Assembly (NCBI RefSeq): GCF_900107255.1
Contig: NZ_FNPH01000005.1
Span: 186,001 to 250,000, forward strand
From: Micromonospora pattaloongensis
Lineage (GTDB): Bacteria > Actinomycetota > Actinomycetes > Mycobacteriales > Micromonosporaceae
DNA length: 64,000 nt
Direction of reading: 5' to 3'
Positions 18,357 to 28,719 of the stretch are shown here, piece after piece. Made by a program: the position numbers and the translations under genes. The notes beneath the pieces are model-generated. The model made no database searches and was not told the origin of the DNA. It saw only the letters and a program-made list of their open reading frames with translations. Numbering within the stretch: the stretch's first letter is position 1; every line of letters starts with the position of its first letter.

Positions 18357-18548
18357 ACGCCGAACCCTGCCCGCACCGAGGTCACAGCACTGCGATGAAT
18401 CGCAGGGCATCCAGGGCAGGGATGGGGGAACCATCTCCGGCCGACGCCGACCGCCCCCGCGGTCCACGGCGCGGCCTCGGGGTGAAGCCGCGTACGCGCG
18501 GCCGGGCGACCTTTCGCGTCCGAACCCGACAGCTCACCTCGCAGGCGT
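18357..18548 (+). promoter_or_regulatory. c-di-AMP riboswitch (ydaO/yuaA class)
   Basis: The conserved blocks of the ydaO class occur in order: CCGAACCCTGCC near the 5' end, CAGGGATGGGGGAACC in the middle (18415-18432), CCTCGGGGTGAAGCCG (18475-18490), and CCGAACCCGACAGCTCACCT followed by CGCAGGC at the 3' end. The closing P1 stem is ACGCC (18357-18361) with GGCGT (18544-18548). It ends about 20 bases before the GTG of an NlpC/P60 hydrolase, the usual actinobacterial target. In this class c-di-AMP binding normally turns expression off. Confidence 0.92.
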
Positions 18549-18568
18549 GCCCGAAGGGATTTCTACCC

Positions 18569-19393
18569 GTGCATCATCACGCTTCCATCCGGAGTCGACG
18601 CCGCACCGGCAAGGCCAGCCTCGCGCTCACCCTCGGCGCCTGCCTGTGCGCCGGCCAGCTGGTGGCCGCCCCGGCTGCCACAGCGGCCCCCGCTGCCGCG
18701 GCCGCCCCGGTCGCCGCGGCCGCGCCGTCGCTGTCGGTCGCGCCGCGGATGCAGGTGACACCGAACGCCCGGACCGTCGCGTGGGGACGGAACGTGTCCC
18801 TGCTCGCCCGGTTCTCCGATCCGCGCACCGGTCAGCCCGTCCGCGGCGGCACGGCCACGCTGCAGGTCCACGCGGGCTCGCGCTGGTCCAACGGCAAGAC
18901 CATCCGGCTGGACCACCGCGGAGAGGCCCGCTACGCCCACCGCGTCGTCGCCACCACCACGTACCGGGTCGTCTTCAACGGCCTCGCCCCCGTCTACAAG
19001 GCCGGGCCGTCGCCAACCGTCAAGGTCGCCGTGCGCGACCGCGCGGCGCAGGTGATCAGCGAGGCGCGGAGGTTGAGCGGCAAGCCGTACCGCTATGGCG
19101 CGGCCGGCCCGAACGCCTTCGACTGCTCCGGCCTGACCCAGTACGTCTTCCGCAGGACGGTGGGGCGCACGTTGCCGCACGACGCGAACGCCCAGCAGCG
19201 CTACGGGCAGGCGGTGTCGAAGTCGCAGAAGCGCCCCGGCGACCTTCTCGTCTTCCTCGACGGCAACCGCGGCTACCACGTCGCGATCTATGCGGGCGGC
19301 AACTACATGTACGACGCGCCGCGACCGGGCCAGACGGTCGGCAAGCGCACGATCTGGAGCAACCGGTACGTGGTGCGCCGGCTCGCCGTCTGA
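18569..19393 (+). CDS. Secreted NlpC/P60 peptidoglycan endopeptidase
   Basis: 274 residues from GTG at 18569, which has AAGGGA upstream and lies just past the riboswitch. A signal peptide (basic SIRSRRRTGK, hydrophobic core, Ala-rich cleavage region near residue 40) leads to a beta-rich domain (residues about 55-150). The NlpC/P60 domain follows, with catalytic Cys186 in NAFDCSGLTQYVF and His237 in GYHVAIYAGG. It cleaves D-Glu-DAP-type bonds in stem peptides outside the cell. c-di-AMP control ties wall hydrolysis to turgor and potassium status. Confidence 0.92.
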   Translation: MHHHASIRSRRRTGKASLALTLGACLCAGQLVAAPAATAAPAAAAAPVAAAAPSLSVAPRMQVTPNARTVAWGRNVSLLARFSDPRTGQPVRGGTATLQVHAGSRWSNGKTIRLDHRGEARYAHRVVATTTYRVVFNGLAPVYKAGPSPTVKVAVRDRAAQVISEARRLSGKPYRYGAAGPNAFDCSGLTQYVFRRTVGRTLPHDANAQQRYGQAVSKSQKRPGDLLVFLDGNRGYHVAIYAGGNYMYDAPRPGQTVGKRTIWSNRYVVRRLAV

Positions 19394-19423
19394 GGCGACG
19401 CCGGGGCGGACCCGGTTCGGCCC

Positions 19424-19458
19424 GCGGGGCGCGACGTGGTGGACACGTCGCGCCCCGC
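19424..19458 (+). terminator. Strong hairpin after the NlpC/P60 gene
   Basis: GCGGGGCGCGACGTG (19424-19438) and its exact inverse (19444-19458) enclose a five-base loop, a 15-bp perfect stem starting 30 bases after the stop codon. There is no real T-run (only GCGCGTTTCC follows), as is common for actinobacterial terminators. Confidence 0.7.
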
Positions 19459-19715
19459 GCGCGTTTCCGCCGGGTGCGAGGAGCGGACGGTTCGGGCTCG
19501 CGTTTTCCCTCCACTTTCCTCCCCGCGGTGCTTTCCGGGCGGCCCGATCACCCCGAATTCCCCGATTCCGGGGCTAAGCCGTGGCGCTCGCCACTCCAGT
19601 TGATCATTGTCGGAAAGCGGACCGCCCGCGACGCGTTCACTCCCTCCACTTCACGCCACCCCATTTGACGTGCAGTTTTGCAACTCATCTGCACCCGCTA
19701 TCGCCGCGAATCCGG
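19459..19715. other. Intergenic region upstream of the mraZ promoter
   Basis: No gene. It contains CCCTCCACTT twice (around 19506 and 19642), i.e. AGTGGAGGG on the opposite strand, similar to the MraZ boxes downstream. It also has a good -35-like TTGACG at 19665-19670 without a convincing -10 partner. Confidence 0.4.
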
Positions 19716-19747
19716 TTGCAGGTGGAGGGAAGTGGAGTAGAGTGGAG
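19716..19747 (+). promoter_or_regulatory. mraZ promoter with three overlapping MraZ boxes
   Basis: GTGGAG occurs at 19722-19727, 19732-19737 and 19742-19747, spaced exactly 10 bp, one helical turn. Direct TGG-containing repeats at 10-bp spacing are the known MraZ operator. A promoter fits the same place: TTGCAG (19716-19721), a 16-bp spacer, TAGAGT (19738-19743). Bound MraZ would therefore cover the spacer and -10, which implies autorepression of the division cluster. Confidence 0.75.
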
Positions 19748-19829
19748 CGCATTGGCGGGGCCGGGAGGGTCCGCCGGCCCAAGGGGGGAGCGGGGTCGCG
19801 AACACCGCTCGGGGGCGAGGGGGTGGGAC

Positions 19830-20261
19830 GTGTTTCTCGGCACGCACACTCCGCGTCTCGACGACAAGGGTCGGTTGATCCTTCCGGCGAAGTTCCGGGA
19901 CGAGTTGGCGGGAGGTGTCGTGATCACAAAAGGGCAGGAGCGCTGCCTGTATGTCTTTCCGACACCGGAATTCCAGCGGATCGCGGATCAGTTGCGCGAG
20001 CAACCGATGACACACAAGGCGGCTCGGGCGTACAGCCGGGTGTTTTTCGCCAGCGCGCACGACGAGATACCGGACAAGCAGGGGCGGGTCACCATTCCGT
20101 CCCACCTGCGCGAATACGCGGGACTGAGTCGGGAACTCGTGGTGATCGGTGCGAGCAGCCGGGTGGAGATCTGGGACAAGCAGTCCTGGGAGACCTACCT
20201 CGCGGAGAGCGAAGACGACTTCGCCGACATCGAGGAGGGGGTGCTGCCCGGCGGACTGTAG
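19830..20261 (+). CDS. mraZ: Transcriptional regulator of the division/cell-wall cluster
   Basis: 143 residues from GTG at 19830, giving the canonical N-terminus [21 protein letters not shown]. It has two AbrB-like beta domains, the second around [22 protein letters not shown]. MraZ forms ring-like oligomers that bind tandem boxes in front of its own operon and repress it; such boxes are present 80-110 bases upstream. A longer in-frame start at 19581 is rejected because it would run through the promoter. Confidence 0.95.
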   Translation: MFLGTHTPRLDDKGRLILPAKFRDELAGGVVITKGQERCLYVFPTPEFQRIADQLREQPMTHKAARAYSRVFFASAHDEIPDKQGRVTIPSHLREYAGLSRELVVIGASSRVEIWDKQSWETYLAESEDDFADIEEGVLPGGL

Positions 20262-20532
20262 GGCGTGGGAATGCCGAGTTCTCCCTGATGGCAGGCGTTG
20301 CCGGAGGGGACGTGGCTTTCGCGAAGAGCCACTTCGGCGCCGACCGCCCGACGTACTGCGAGATCTCCACCCGCTCCCGCACCTGGCGCCTCTTCCCCGG
20401 CGCCAAGCGCGGATACCGGTGCCGGCCATCGCGGTCGGTGTGGTGAGAGCGGATGGGGATCTGGCGGTACGACAGGTGGCGTAGCGGGTAGCGGGCGCAA
20501 GGTATTTCGACGGCGGTTCACTGGGGGTCGAC

Positions 20533-21669
20533 ATGGGGGAGCTTCGCGGTACGCACGTACCGGTGCTGCTCGAGCGGTGTCTCGAGCTGCTCGCCCCCGC
20601 GCTGACCCGCGGCGACCGGCAGACGGTCCACGTGGACGCGACCCTGGGGCTGGGCGGGCACGCCGAGGCGGTGCTCGCCGCGAACCCGGGAACCGTCCTC
20701 ATCGGACTGGATCGGGACACCGAGGCGCTGGCGCACGCGCGGGCCCGGCTCGCGCCGTACGCCGATCGGGTCCACCTCGTGCACGCGGTCTACGACGAGC
20801 TGCCCGAGGTGCTCGACCGGCTCGGCCATCCGCTGATCGATGGGATTCTGTTCGATCTCGGTGTCTCGTCGCTCCAGCTCGACGCGCCCGATCGCGGGTT
20901 CGCGTACGCGCAGGACGCGCCGCTGGACATGCGGATGGACCAGACGCGGGGCGTGACCGCCGAGGAGATCGTCAACAGCTACTCGGCCGGGGAGCTGGCC
21001 CGGGTGCTGCGGGTGTACGGCGAGGAGAAGTTCGCCGGCCGCATCGCCGGGGCGATCGTGCGGGAGCGCGAGCGGGGCCGGCTCACGTCGTCGGCGCGAC
21101 TGGCGGAGCTGGTCAGGGAGTCGATTCCGGCACCCGCACGGCGAACCGGCGGTCACCCGGCAAAGAGAACGTTTCAGGCTTTACGGATCGAGGTAAACCG
21201 CGAACTGGCGGCGCTGGAGGCAGCGCTGCCGGCCGCGCTCGACGCGCTCGCCCCGGGCGGCCGCATGGTGGTGCTCTCCTACCAGTCGCTGGAGGACCGG
21301 CTCACCAAGCAGGCGCTCGCGGCGCGGGCACGCAGCACGGGTCCGCTCGACCTGCCGGTCGAGCTGCCCGGCACGGGTCCGACGCTGCGACTGCTCAGTC
21401 GCGGCGCGGAGCTGGCGAGCGAGGCGGAAATTTCCGCGAACCCGCGGGCGGCGTCGGTGCGGCTGCGGGCGGCGGAGCGGATCGAGGAGGGTTCGCCGGG
21501 CCGGCGTGACGCCGGGCCGGGCGGATCGTCCAAGGCGACAAGGGGCGGGACCGACCGCGAACGGTTCCGTCGTACCACGGTGCTACACCAGCCGTCCACA
21601 CAGGACGCGACAGTTCGGCCGGGACGTCGGGGCGACACACCCGGCACGGACGAGGGGGAGGGGACATGA
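20533..21669 (+). CDS. rsmH: 16S rRNA (cytosine1402-N4)-methyltransferase
   Basis: 378 residues. Methylates C1402 of 16S rRNA with SAM. Family motifs: [13 protein letters not shown] at the N-terminus, [14 protein letters not shown] (SAM site), [40 protein letters not shown] and the C-terminal [14 protein letters not shown]. The last 60 residues are a disordered, basic extension. A 271-base gap holding a small hairpin (GTGGCT/AGCCAC) separates it from mraZ, so a secondary promoter is possible. It overlaps the next gene as ATGA. Confidence 0.95.
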   Translation: MGELRGTHVPVLLERCLELLAPALTRGDRQTVHVDATLGLGGHAEAVLAANPGTVLIGLDRDTEALAHARARLAPYADRVHLVHAVYDELPEVLDRLGHPLIDGILFDLGVSSLQLDAPDRGFAYAQDAPLDMRMDQTRGVTAEEIVNSYSAGELARVLRVYGEEKFAGRIAGAIVRERERGRLTSSARLAELVRESIPAPARRTGGHPAKRTFQALRIEVNRELAALEAALPAALDALAPGGRMVVLSYQSLEDRLTKQALAARARSTGPLDLPVELPGTGPTLRLLSRGAELASEAEISANPRAASVRLRAAERIEEGSPGRRDAGPGGSSKATRGGTDRERFRRTTVLHQPSTQDATVRPGRRGDTPGTDEGEGT

Positions 21670-22310
21670 ACATCGAGAAGCGCGATCGCCGGCACGACGT
21701 CGGCGTTCGCGCCGCGGGGCAGCGCACACCACGGTCGGGGGGCCGGACCGTGGCGCAGCGGGCGACCCGGGGCAGCACGCTGGCGGCGGCGCAGACCGCT
21801 CGGGACGCTCGTGCGCGGGGGGCGCGCGAGTACCCGACGCAGGGCAGCGCCGCGCTGCAGCCGCAGGAGTCGTTGCAGGTCTGGGACAGCTCGGCCGAGG
21901 AGGCCGGCGCCGCGACGACCGCGCGCAGCGCGTCCGCGCCGCGGCTGAAGGTGGCTCCGCCGCTGCCGGTGGCGGTCCCGCGGGCGCCGTTCGTGGCGCT
22001 GGTCCTCGTCGTGGTCGTCGGCGGGGTGCTGGGCATTCTGATGGTCAACACGAAGATCAACGAGAATGCGTTCCGGTTGGGCACGCTCAAGGAGCAGCAG
22101 GCCTCGCTGGACATTCGTCAGCAGCAGCTGGAGAACGAGATCGCCCAGCACGAGGCGCCCGGCAACCTGGCGGCCCAGGCGCGCAAGCTCGGGCTGGTCG
22201 AGTCGGGCCCGCCGGCCTTCATCCGGCTCCCCGACGGTCGGGTGATCGGCGTGCCGCAGCCCGCCACCGGCCGGCCGTCCGCCGCCAGCCAGCCGGACGC
22301 CGGGCGGTAG
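21666..22310 (+). CDS. ftsL: FtsL-like cell-division protein
   Basis: 214 residues, a single-pass type II membrane protein. A long basic cytoplasmic tail (about 105 residues) precedes one helix ([21 protein letters not shown]). An extracytoplasmic leucine-zipper-like coiled coil follows ([19 protein letters not shown] onwards), then a Pro-rich end. Position (rsmH-x-ftsI) and topology match FtsL of actinobacteria; sequence identity in this family is always low. It should bridge FtsQ/DivIC and FtsW/FtsI at the septum. Confidence 0.8.
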   Translation: MNIEKRDRRHDVGVRAAGQRTPRSGGRTVAQRATRGSTLAAAQTARDARARGAREYPTQGSAALQPQESLQVWDSSAEEAGAATTARSASAPRLKVAPPLPVAVPRAPFVALVLVVVVGGVLGILMVNTKINENAFRLGTLKEQQASLDIRQQQLENEIAQHEAPGNLAAQARKLGLVESGPPAFIRLPDGRVIGVPQPATGRPSAASQPDAGR

Positions 22311-22313
22311 CCG

Positions 22314-24536
22314 GTGACGCCGCGCTCCACCGAACCGCGCCGGGACGGCTCCACGTCCCGGCGCGGTTCGTCACGTGCGACCGGCGAGGACGCCGGCCGG
22401 TCCACGGGCCTCGGCGGAATCGCCGACGCCCGGGCGTACACGCCGCGCGGCCGCACCGTCCGGGAGGCCGCCGAGCTGCGCCGCAATCCCCGGCCGGCCC
22501 GCGACACCGACCCGTTCCGCCCCGCCCTGCACGTGCTGGACGGCGGCGAACCGGCGCCGTCGCGCTCCGGCCGCCGCGACCCGCGGCAGCGCGCGGCCCA
22601 GCCGGCGCGCCCGCCCGCCGACGAACCGCGCGTGTCGGGCCGCCCCGGCCGCAGCCGCGACAACGCGGCGTCGGTCCTGCCGCCGCGCCGACGCCCCGAC
22701 GACGCCCGCCCGACCGCCGCGTCCCGCGGCAGGGGCCCGGCGCCGGCCGGGCGCAAACCACCGCGTCCGCCGCGCGGGCCGCGAACGCCGCGCCCGCCCC
22801 GGCTGGCCGACCCGCGCCGCCGGCTGCGGTTGGCCACCCTGCTGACCCTCGCGCTGTTCGCCGTCATCGGGATCCGGCTCATCGCGCTGCAGCTGGTCAC
22901 CACCCCGGCGTACGCCGACGGGGGCCTGCAGGACCGGCTCAGCCCGCCCGTCGTGCTGCCCGCGGCGCGCGGCTCCATCTACGACCGCAACGAGGCGGTT
23001 CTGGCGCACAGCGTGGAGGCGCGGTACGTCTATGCCGACCCCGAGAGCGTCAAGGACCCGGGCCGCGCCGCCACGCTGCTCTCGCCGCTGCTCGGCATCC
23101 CGCGGTCGGACCTGATCAAGCGCCTCGTGAAGCAGAAGCGGCCGGACGGCCGCTGGTCGCAGTTCGAGTTCCTGGCGCGCGGTGTCGACATCGACGTGGC
23201 CCACAAGATCCTGGAGCTGGAGCTTCCCGGTATCGGCATCGACCGCGACGAGCGGCGCGAGGCCCCGGGTCACGACCTGGCCGCGAACCTCATCGGCTTC
23301 GTTGGCCAGGACATGAACGGCCTGGAGGGGCTCGAGGCGCGCTACGACGACGTGCTGCGCGGGATCAACGGTGAGAAGGTGTTCGAGATCGGCCAGGGCG
23401 ACCTGGCGACCGAGATCCCCGGTGGCTACAGCAGGGTCACCGAGCCGAAGCCCGGAAGCTCCCTCGTGCTGACCATCGACCGGGACCTGCAGTACGAGGT
23501 GCAGCGGATCCTGTCCCAGGCGATGAAGCAGCGTAAGGCCAAGACCGCCGCAGCGATCGTGCTCGACCCCCGCAGCGGTGAGGTGCTGGCGCAGGCGAGC
23601 TACCCCACCTACGACGCCGCTGACCCCCTCAAGTTCGACCCGGTCGACCGGGAGGACGCGGCGACCAGCTACGTCGTCGACCCCGGTTCGGTGCACAAGG
23701 CGTTGATCTTCGCCGCCGCGCTGGAGGAGGGGCTGATCAAGCCGGACTCGACGGTCACGATCGGGCCGGCGATCCGCAAGGGCGACACAGTCTTCGCCGA
23801 CACCCACCACGTGGATCCCGGCACCCGGATGACGCTGCCCGGGCTGATGGCGTACTCGTCCAACGTCGGCACGATCAAGATCGGCGCCCTGCTCGGTCCG
23901 CAGCGGATTTACGACTACCAGCGCCGGTTCGGCCTGGGCGAGCGGACCGGGGTCGGGGTGCTGGGCGAGGCCTCGGGACGGTTGCTGCCGCCGAAGGAGT
24001 GGAGCGGGTCGGCGTACGGGTCGGTGCCGATCGGCCACAGCGTCGACGTCACCCCGCTGCAGATGGCCGCGGCCTTCGGGGCGATCGCCAACGACGGAGT
24101 GTGGGTGCAGCCGCACCTGATCAAGGAGATCGTCGACCACAACGGCAGGAGCAGCTCGACGCCGGCGCCGAAGACCCGGCAGGTGATCAGCGCGAGCAGC
24201 GCGGCGGCGACGCGGACGATCATGGAGGCGGTGACGACCGTCCCGAACGCGACCGGGCTGTCGGCGGCGATCGAGGGCTACCGGATCGCCGGCAAGACCG
24301 GCACCGGCAAGCGGATCGTCAACGGGCGGTACACCTCGGAGGAGGTCGCGTCGTTCATCGGTATGGCGCCGGCGGACAACCCGCGGTACGTGATCGCGGT
24401 CTTCGCGCACACCCCTAACGGCACGGGCGGGGCGGTCGCCGCGCCGGCGTTCCGGGAGATGATGGCGTACACGCTGCGTCACTACCGGGTGCCGCCGTCG
24501 GGCAGCAAGGCGCCCGCGTTCGTGGTGCATCGATAG
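22314..24536 (+). CDS. ftsI: Septal peptidoglycan transpeptidase (PBP3, class B)
   Basis: 740 residues, long for the family because of an Arg/Pro-rich cytoplasmic tail of about 165 residues. A single helix (about 169-190) is followed by the dimerisation domain (PAARGSIYDRNEAVLAHSVE) and the transpeptidase domain. The active-site tetrad is SVHK (459-462, in VDPGSVHKALIF), the second motif is SSN (515-517) and the third is KTGT (from 661). It crosslinks septal peptidoglycan with FtsW as the polymerase partner. The start codon is three bases after the ftsL stop, so the genes are co-translated. Confidence 0.93.
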   Translation: MTPRSTEPRRDGSTSRRGSSRATGEDAGRSTGLGGIADARAYTPRGRTVREAAELRRNPRPARDTDPFRPALHVLDGGEPAPSRSGRRDPRQRAAQPARPPADEPRVSGRPGRSRDNAASVLPPRRRPDDARPTAASRGRGPAPAGRKPPRPPRGPRTPRPPRLADPRRRLRLATLLTLALFAVIGIRLIALQLVTTPAYADGGLQDRLSPPVVLPAARGSIYDRNEAVLAHSVEARYVYADPESVKDPGRAATLLSPLLGIPRSDLIKRLVKQKRPDGRWSQFEFLARGVDIDVAHKILELELPGIGIDRDERREAPGHDLAANLIGFVGQDMNGLEGLEARYDDVLRGINGEKVFEIGQGDLATEIPGGYSRVTEPKPGSSLVLTIDRDLQYEVQRILSQAMKQRKAKTAAAIVLDPRSGEVLAQASYPTYDAADPLKFDPVDREDAATSYVVDPGSVHKALIFAAALEEGLIKPDSTVTIGPAIRKGDTVFADTHHVDPGTRMTLPGLMAYSSNVGTIKIGALLGPQRIYDYQRRFGLGERTGVGVLGEASGRLLPPKEWSGSAYGSVPIGHSVDVTPLQMAAAFGAIANDGVWVQPHLIKEIVDHNGRSSSTPAPKTRQVISASSAAATRTIMEAVTTVPNATGLSAAIEGYRIAGKTGTGKRIVNGRYTSEEVASFIGMAPADNPRYVIAVFAHTPNGTGGAVAAPAFREMMAYTLRHYRVPPSGSKAPAFVVHR

Positions 24537-24633
24537 GCACCGCCGGGCGGGGACGGGGGAACGGCCCGTGAAAGGAAGACGACCGGGGCGGGCCGTGCCA
24601 TGCGCGCGGCGTGACGGGGTAGGGTCTGACGCC

Positions 24634-26166
24634 GTGCCCGGCAATCCGCGTCCCCGCACCGCGTCCCCGATCCGGCTCACCGACATCGCCGGTCTGCTGG
24701 CGGTCGATCCGGCCCCCGACACCGCGTCCGTGCAGGTCACAGGGGTGACCCACGCCAGCGGCGAGGTGCGCCCCGGTGATCTCTACGCGGCGCTTCCCGG
24801 CGCCCGGCGGCACGGCGCCGCGTTCGTCGCCGACGCCGCCGCCGCGGGCGCCGTCGCCGTGCTCACCGACCCGGCGGGCGCGGCGGCCGCCGGCGAGGCC
24901 GGGCTGCCGGCGCTGGTCGTGCCGGACCCGCGGGCGGTGCTCGGCGCGGTCGCGTCGGCCGTCTACGGCGACCCCACCCGGGACCTGATCGTCATCGGCA
25001 TCACCGGTACCGCCGGCAAGACCTCCACCGCCTACCTCGTCGAGTCCGGGCTGCGGGCCGCCGGACACGTCACCGGGCTGATCGGGACGGTCGAGACCCG
25101 CCTCGGCGACGTGGTCCTCGACAGCGTCCGGACCACCCCCGAGGCGACCGACCTGCACGCGATGCTCGCCGCGGCCCGCGAGCGCGGCGTCACCGCCGTC
25201 GTCATGGAGGTCTCCAGCCACGCGCTGGCGATGGGGCGGGTCGGCGGGGTCCGGTTCGCGGTCGGCGGGTTCACCAATTTCGGCCAGGACCACCTGGACT
25301 TCCACGCCGACGCGGCCGAGTACTTCGCGGCGAAGGCCAAGCTCTTCGACGGGCGCTGCGCCGTGGAGGTGCTCAACGCCGACGACCCGGCGCTCACCCC
25401 GCTGCGCAAGGCCGCCACGGTGACGTACTCCGCCGCCGGAGACCCGGACGCGACCTGGCGGGCCGCCGACGCGACCGGGACGGGCTACGCGCAGCGGTTC
25501 ACCGCGATCGGGCCCGCCGGGGTGGCCGTCGAGGCCGGGGTCGCGCTGCCGGGGCGGCACAACATCGCCAACGCGCTCCTGGCGATCACGGCGCTGGTCG
25601 CGGTCGGCGTCGACCCCGCGACCGCGGCCGCCGGCGTCGCCGCCTGCGCCGGGGTGCCCGGCCGGCTGCAGCGGATCGATGCGCCGGGCCCGGTGCTCGG
25701 CGTGGTCGACTACGCGCACAAGCCCGACGCGATCGTGGCCGCGCTCGCCGCGCTGCGGGAGCTGACCGCGGCCCGCGGGGGGCGGTTGATCTGCGTGATC
25801 GGTGCGGGCGGCGACCGCGACCGCGGCAAGCGGCCGATCATGGGGGCCGGCGCCGCGCGCGGCGCGGACGTTGTGGTGATCACCGATGACAACCCGCGCA
25901 CCGAGGACCCGGCGCTGATCCGGGCCGAGGTGCGGCGCGGCGCCGAAGAGGCGGGAACGGGGGCACGGATCGTGGAGGTCGCCGGACGGCGGGCCGCGAT
26001 CGACGAGGCGGTCCGGATGGCCGGCCCCGCCGACGTCGTCGCGCTGCTCGGCAAGGGGCACGAACGGGGGCAGGAGATCGCCGGGGAGCTGACTCCGTTC
26101 GACGACCGGGTCGAGTTGGCCGCCGCGCTCGCCGCCCGCTTCGATGACCTGGTGGGACAGCGATGA
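24634..26166 (+). CDS. murE: UDP-MurNAc-tripeptide synthetase, meso-DAP adding
   Basis: 510 residues from GTG at 24634. Adds meso-diaminopimelate to UDP-MurNAc-L-Ala-D-Glu in the cytoplasm. ATP site GITGTAGKTSTAYLV; central domain MEVSSHALAMGRV and FTNFGQDHLDFH; C-terminal VDYAHKPDAIVAAL and TDDNPRTEDP. The DNPR motif (residues 419-422) marks DAP, not lysine, specificity. The start is chosen because TAGGGT (24620-24625), a -10-like box, lies eight bases upstream, suggesting a leaderless internal promoter of the cluster. It overlaps murF as ATGA. Confidence 0.95.
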   Translation: MPGNPRPRTASPIRLTDIAGLLAVDPAPDTASVQVTGVTHASGEVRPGDLYAALPGARRHGAAFVADAAAAGAVAVLTDPAGAAAAGEAGLPALVVPDPRAVLGAVASAVYGDPTRDLIVIGITGTAGKTSTAYLVESGLRAAGHVTGLIGTVETRLGDVVLDSVRTTPEATDLHAMLAAARERGVTAVVMEVSSHALAMGRVGGVRFAVGGFTNFGQDHLDFHADAAEYFAAKAKLFDGRCAVEVLNADDPALTPLRKAATVTYSAAGDPDATWRAADATGTGYAQRFTAIGPAGVAVEAGVALPGRHNIANALLAITALVAVGVDPATAAAGVAACAGVPGRLQRIDAPGPVLGVVDYAHKPDAIVAALAALRELTAARGGRLICVIGAGGDRDRGKRPIMGAGAARGADVVVITDDNPRTEDPALIRAEVRRGAEEAGTGARIVEVAGRRAAIDEAVRMAGPADVVALLGKGHERGQEIAGELTPFDDRVELAAALAARFDDLVGQR

Positions 26167-27611
26167 TCCCGCTGACGCTGGCCGAGATCGCCGCCGCCGT
26201 CGACGGGCGGCTCGTCGCCGCCGACCCGGACGCCCGGGTGACCGGCGCCGTCGAGTTCGACTCCCGCAAGGTAGGCCCCGGCGGGCTGTTCGTCGCCTTC
26301 CCGGGAGAGAAGGTCGACGGCCACGACTACGCCGCGGGGGCGGTCGCGGACGGCGCGGTGGCCGCGCTGGGCACCCGCGAGGTGCCCGGCGTGCCCATGG
26401 TGCTCGTCGCCGACGCGCTCGCGGCGATGGCGAAGCTCGCCCGCGCGGTGCTGGACCGGCTGCCGGGACTGACCGTGATCGGGCTGACCGGCTCGTCCGG
26501 CAAGACCACCACCAAGGACCTGATCGCGCAGCTCGCCGCCCGGCTCGGACCGACGGTCGCCCCCGCCGGCTCGTTCAACAACGAGCTCGGGCACCCGTAC
26601 ACGGTGCTGCAGGCCACCGCGGAGACCCGGTTCCTGGTGCTGGAGATGGGGGCGCGGGGGCCGGGACACATCCGTTACCTGTGCCAGGTGGCGCCGCCGC
26701 GCATCGGCGTCGTGCTCAACGTCGGCGTCGCGCACATCGGCGAGTTCGGCTCGGTCGAGGGGATCGCGGTGGCCAAGGGCGAGCTGGTCGAGGCGCTGCC
26801 GGCCGACGGCGTCGCGGTGCTCAACGCCGACGACCCGCGGGTACGCGGGATGGCCGGGCGCACCGCCGCCGGCGTGGTGCTCGTCGGCGAGGCCGACGAC
26901 GCGCAGGTGCGCGCGGCGGACGTGACGCTCGACGAGCGGGGCCGCGCGGCGTACACGCTGGTGGTCGCCCGGGAGCGGACCGCGGGCGCGGAAAGTGGGC
27001 CGGCGAGCCCCGCGGTCGCCGGCGAAGAGGAGAGAGCCGCCGTACGGCTCGGGGTGTCCGGGCGGCACCAGGTCGGCAACACCCTCGCCGCGGCCTCGGT
27101 CGCGCTGCGGCTCGGGATGCCGCTGCCGGAGCTGGCGACCGCGCTCGGTGAGCTGCGGCTGGTGTCGAGCCGGCGGATGGACGTCTTCGACCGTGCCGAC
27201 GGCGTCACGGTCATCGACGACTCGTACAACGCCAACCCCGCCTCCACCGCGGCCGCGCTGCGCGCGCTGGTCGCGATGGGGCAGGGCCGCCGCACGCTGG
27301 CGGTGCTCGGCTACCAGGCCGAGCTCGGCGAGTTCGAGCGGGAAGGGCACGAAGAGGTCGGGCGGCTCGCCGCCCAGCTCGGCGTCGACCGGCTCATCGT
27401 GGTCGGCGAGCCCGCCGCCCCGATCCACGACGGCGCGCGGGCGGAACGGACATGGGGAGGAGAATCGGTGCTGGTGACCGATCAGGAGGCGGCGATCGAC
27501 GCGCTGCGCGGCGAGCTCCGCGCCGGTGACGTCGTCCTGGTGAAGGGCTCGCGGTACCGCACCTGGGACGTCGCGGACGCGCTGCGCGCCGACGCGGAGG
27601 GCATCGCGTGA
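26163..27611 (+). CDS. murF: UDP-MurNAc-pentapeptide synthetase
   Basis: 482 residues. Ligates D-Ala-D-Ala to UDP-MurNAc-tripeptide, the last cytoplasmic precursor step. Three Mur-ligase domains: the N-terminal [20 protein letters not shown], the ATP loop [18 protein letters not shown], and the C-terminal [25 protein letters not shown] with its family signature. It overlaps both neighbours by four bases (ATGA with murE, GTGA with mraY). Confidence 0.95.
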   Translation: MIPLTLAEIAAAVDGRLVAADPDARVTGAVEFDSRKVGPGGLFVAFPGEKVDGHDYAAGAVADGAVAALGTREVPGVPMVLVADALAAMAKLARAVLDRLPGLTVIGLTGSSGKTTTKDLIAQLAARLGPTVAPAGSFNNELGHPYTVLQATAETRFLVLEMGARGPGHIRYLCQVAPPRIGVVLNVGVAHIGEFGSVEGIAVAKGELVEALPADGVAVLNADDPRVRGMAGRTAAGVVLVGEADDAQVRAADVTLDERGRAAYTLVVARERTAGAESGPASPAVAGEEERAAVRLGVSGRHQVGNTLAAASVALRLGMPLPELATALGELRLVSSRRMDVFDRADGVTVIDDSYNANPASTAAALRALVAMGQGRRTLAVLGYQAELGEFEREGHEEVGRLAAQLGVDRLIVVGEPAAPIHDGARAERTWGGESVLVTDQEAAIDALRGELRAGDVVLVKGSRYRTWDVADALRADAEGIA

Positions 27612-28711
27612 GGGCGGTCATCGTTGCCGCGGCGGTGGCCTTCATCGTCTCGCTGTTCCTCACCCCGGTCGGCATCCGGGTCTTCACCGCGTTGAAGGCC
27701 GGCCAGCCGATCCGGGCCGTCGGGCCCGCGACCCACCAGGGCAAGAAGGGCACGCCGACGATGGGCGGCGTGGTGTTCATCATCGCCACCGTCATCGCGT
27801 ACGTGGCCGGGCACCTCGCGCTGACCACGCTCCCCGAGGCGCAGATCGCGCAGATCGGGCCGACGATCACCGCGCTGGTGCTGCTCGGCCTGATGGTCTT
27901 CGCCGGCGCGGTCGGCTTCATCGACGACTTCCTCAAGGTCCGCAAGCGCAACAGCCTGGGGCTGAGCGCCCGCGGCAAGCTCGTCGGGCAGATGCTGGTC
28001 GGCGCCCTCTTCGGGGTGGTGGCGCTCTACTTCCCGAGCACCAACGGCCAGACCGTCGGCAGCACGACCATCTCGTTCATCCGGGACATCTCCTGGCTCG
28101 ACGTCGGCAAGGTCGCCTCCGTGATCATCTTCATCGCGGTGGTGATGGCCACGACGAACGCCGTGAACCTCACCGACGGGCTGGACGGGCTCGCCACCGG
28201 GGCCTCCGTCATGGTGCTCGCCGCGTACGGCCTGATCGCGTTCTGGCAGTACCGCCACTGGTGCGGTGACCTCAACTACAGCCGGGGCGGCGCCTACTGC
28301 TACTCCGTGCGGGACCCGCTGGAGATCGCCCTGATCGCCGGCGCCGCCGCCGGGGCCTGCGTCGGCTTCCTCTGGTGGAACACCTCGCCCGCGAGGATCT
28401 TCATGGGGGACACCGGGGCGCTGGGGCTCGGCGGTCTGATCGGCGGCATGGCCATGTCGACCCGCACGATGCTGCTGCTGCCGATCATCGGCGGTCTCTT
28501 CGTCATCATCACGATGTCGGTGGTCATCCAGATCATCTCGTTCAAGACCACCGGCAAGCGGGTCTTCCGGATGTCGCCACTGCAGCACCACTTCGAGTTG
28601 GCCGGCTGGAGCGAGGTCAACATCGTCGTGCGCTTCTGGATCATCGCCGGCATCGGCGTCGCGATCGGCCTCGGCCTCTTCTACAGCGAGTTCCTCACCG
28701 CCGTCGGTTAG
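27608..28711 (+). CDS. mraY: Phospho-MurNAc-pentapeptide translocase
   Basis: 367 residues with about ten transmembrane helices. Transfers phospho-MurNAc-pentapeptide to undecaprenyl phosphate, forming lipid I. Hallmarks: [17 protein letters not shown], the Asp-rich [32 protein letters not shown] and [12 protein letters not shown], and the terminal [22 protein letters not shown]. In most bacteria murD follows; here the gene is followed by an 84-base gap holding a repeat half-copy and then ftsW. Confidence 0.96.
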   Translation: MRAVIVAAAVAFIVSLFLTPVGIRVFTALKAGQPIRAVGPATHQGKKGTPTMGGVVFIIATVIAYVAGHLALTTLPEAQIAQIGPTITALVLLGLMVFAGAVGFIDDFLKVRKRNSLGLSARGKLVGQMLVGALFGVVALYFPSTNGQTVGSTTISFIRDISWLDVGKVASVIIFIAVVMATTNAVNLTDGLDGLATGASVMVLAAYGLIAFWQYRHWCGDLNYSRGGAYCYSVRDPLEIALIAGAAAGACVGFLWWNTSPARIFMGDTGALGLGGLIGGMAMSTRTMLLLPIIGGLFVIITMSVVIQIISFKTTGKRVFRMSPLQHHFELAGWSEVNIVVRFWIIAGIGVAIGLGLFYSEFLTAVG

Positions 28712-28719
28712 CCGCCCCA

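Noticed and set aside
19581-19829. N-terminal extension of mraZ by 83 codons
   Set aside because: It would run through the promoter and MraZ boxes, and GTG at 19830 gives the canonical family start.
20262-20532. mraZ-rsmH gap examined for a small gene
   Set aside because: Frames in the gap lack a ribosome site and resemble no protein; only a weak hairpin is visible.
22371-24740. 789-codon minus-strand frame opposite ftsI
   Set aside because: Antisense shadow; the sense strand has all three transpeptidase motifs.
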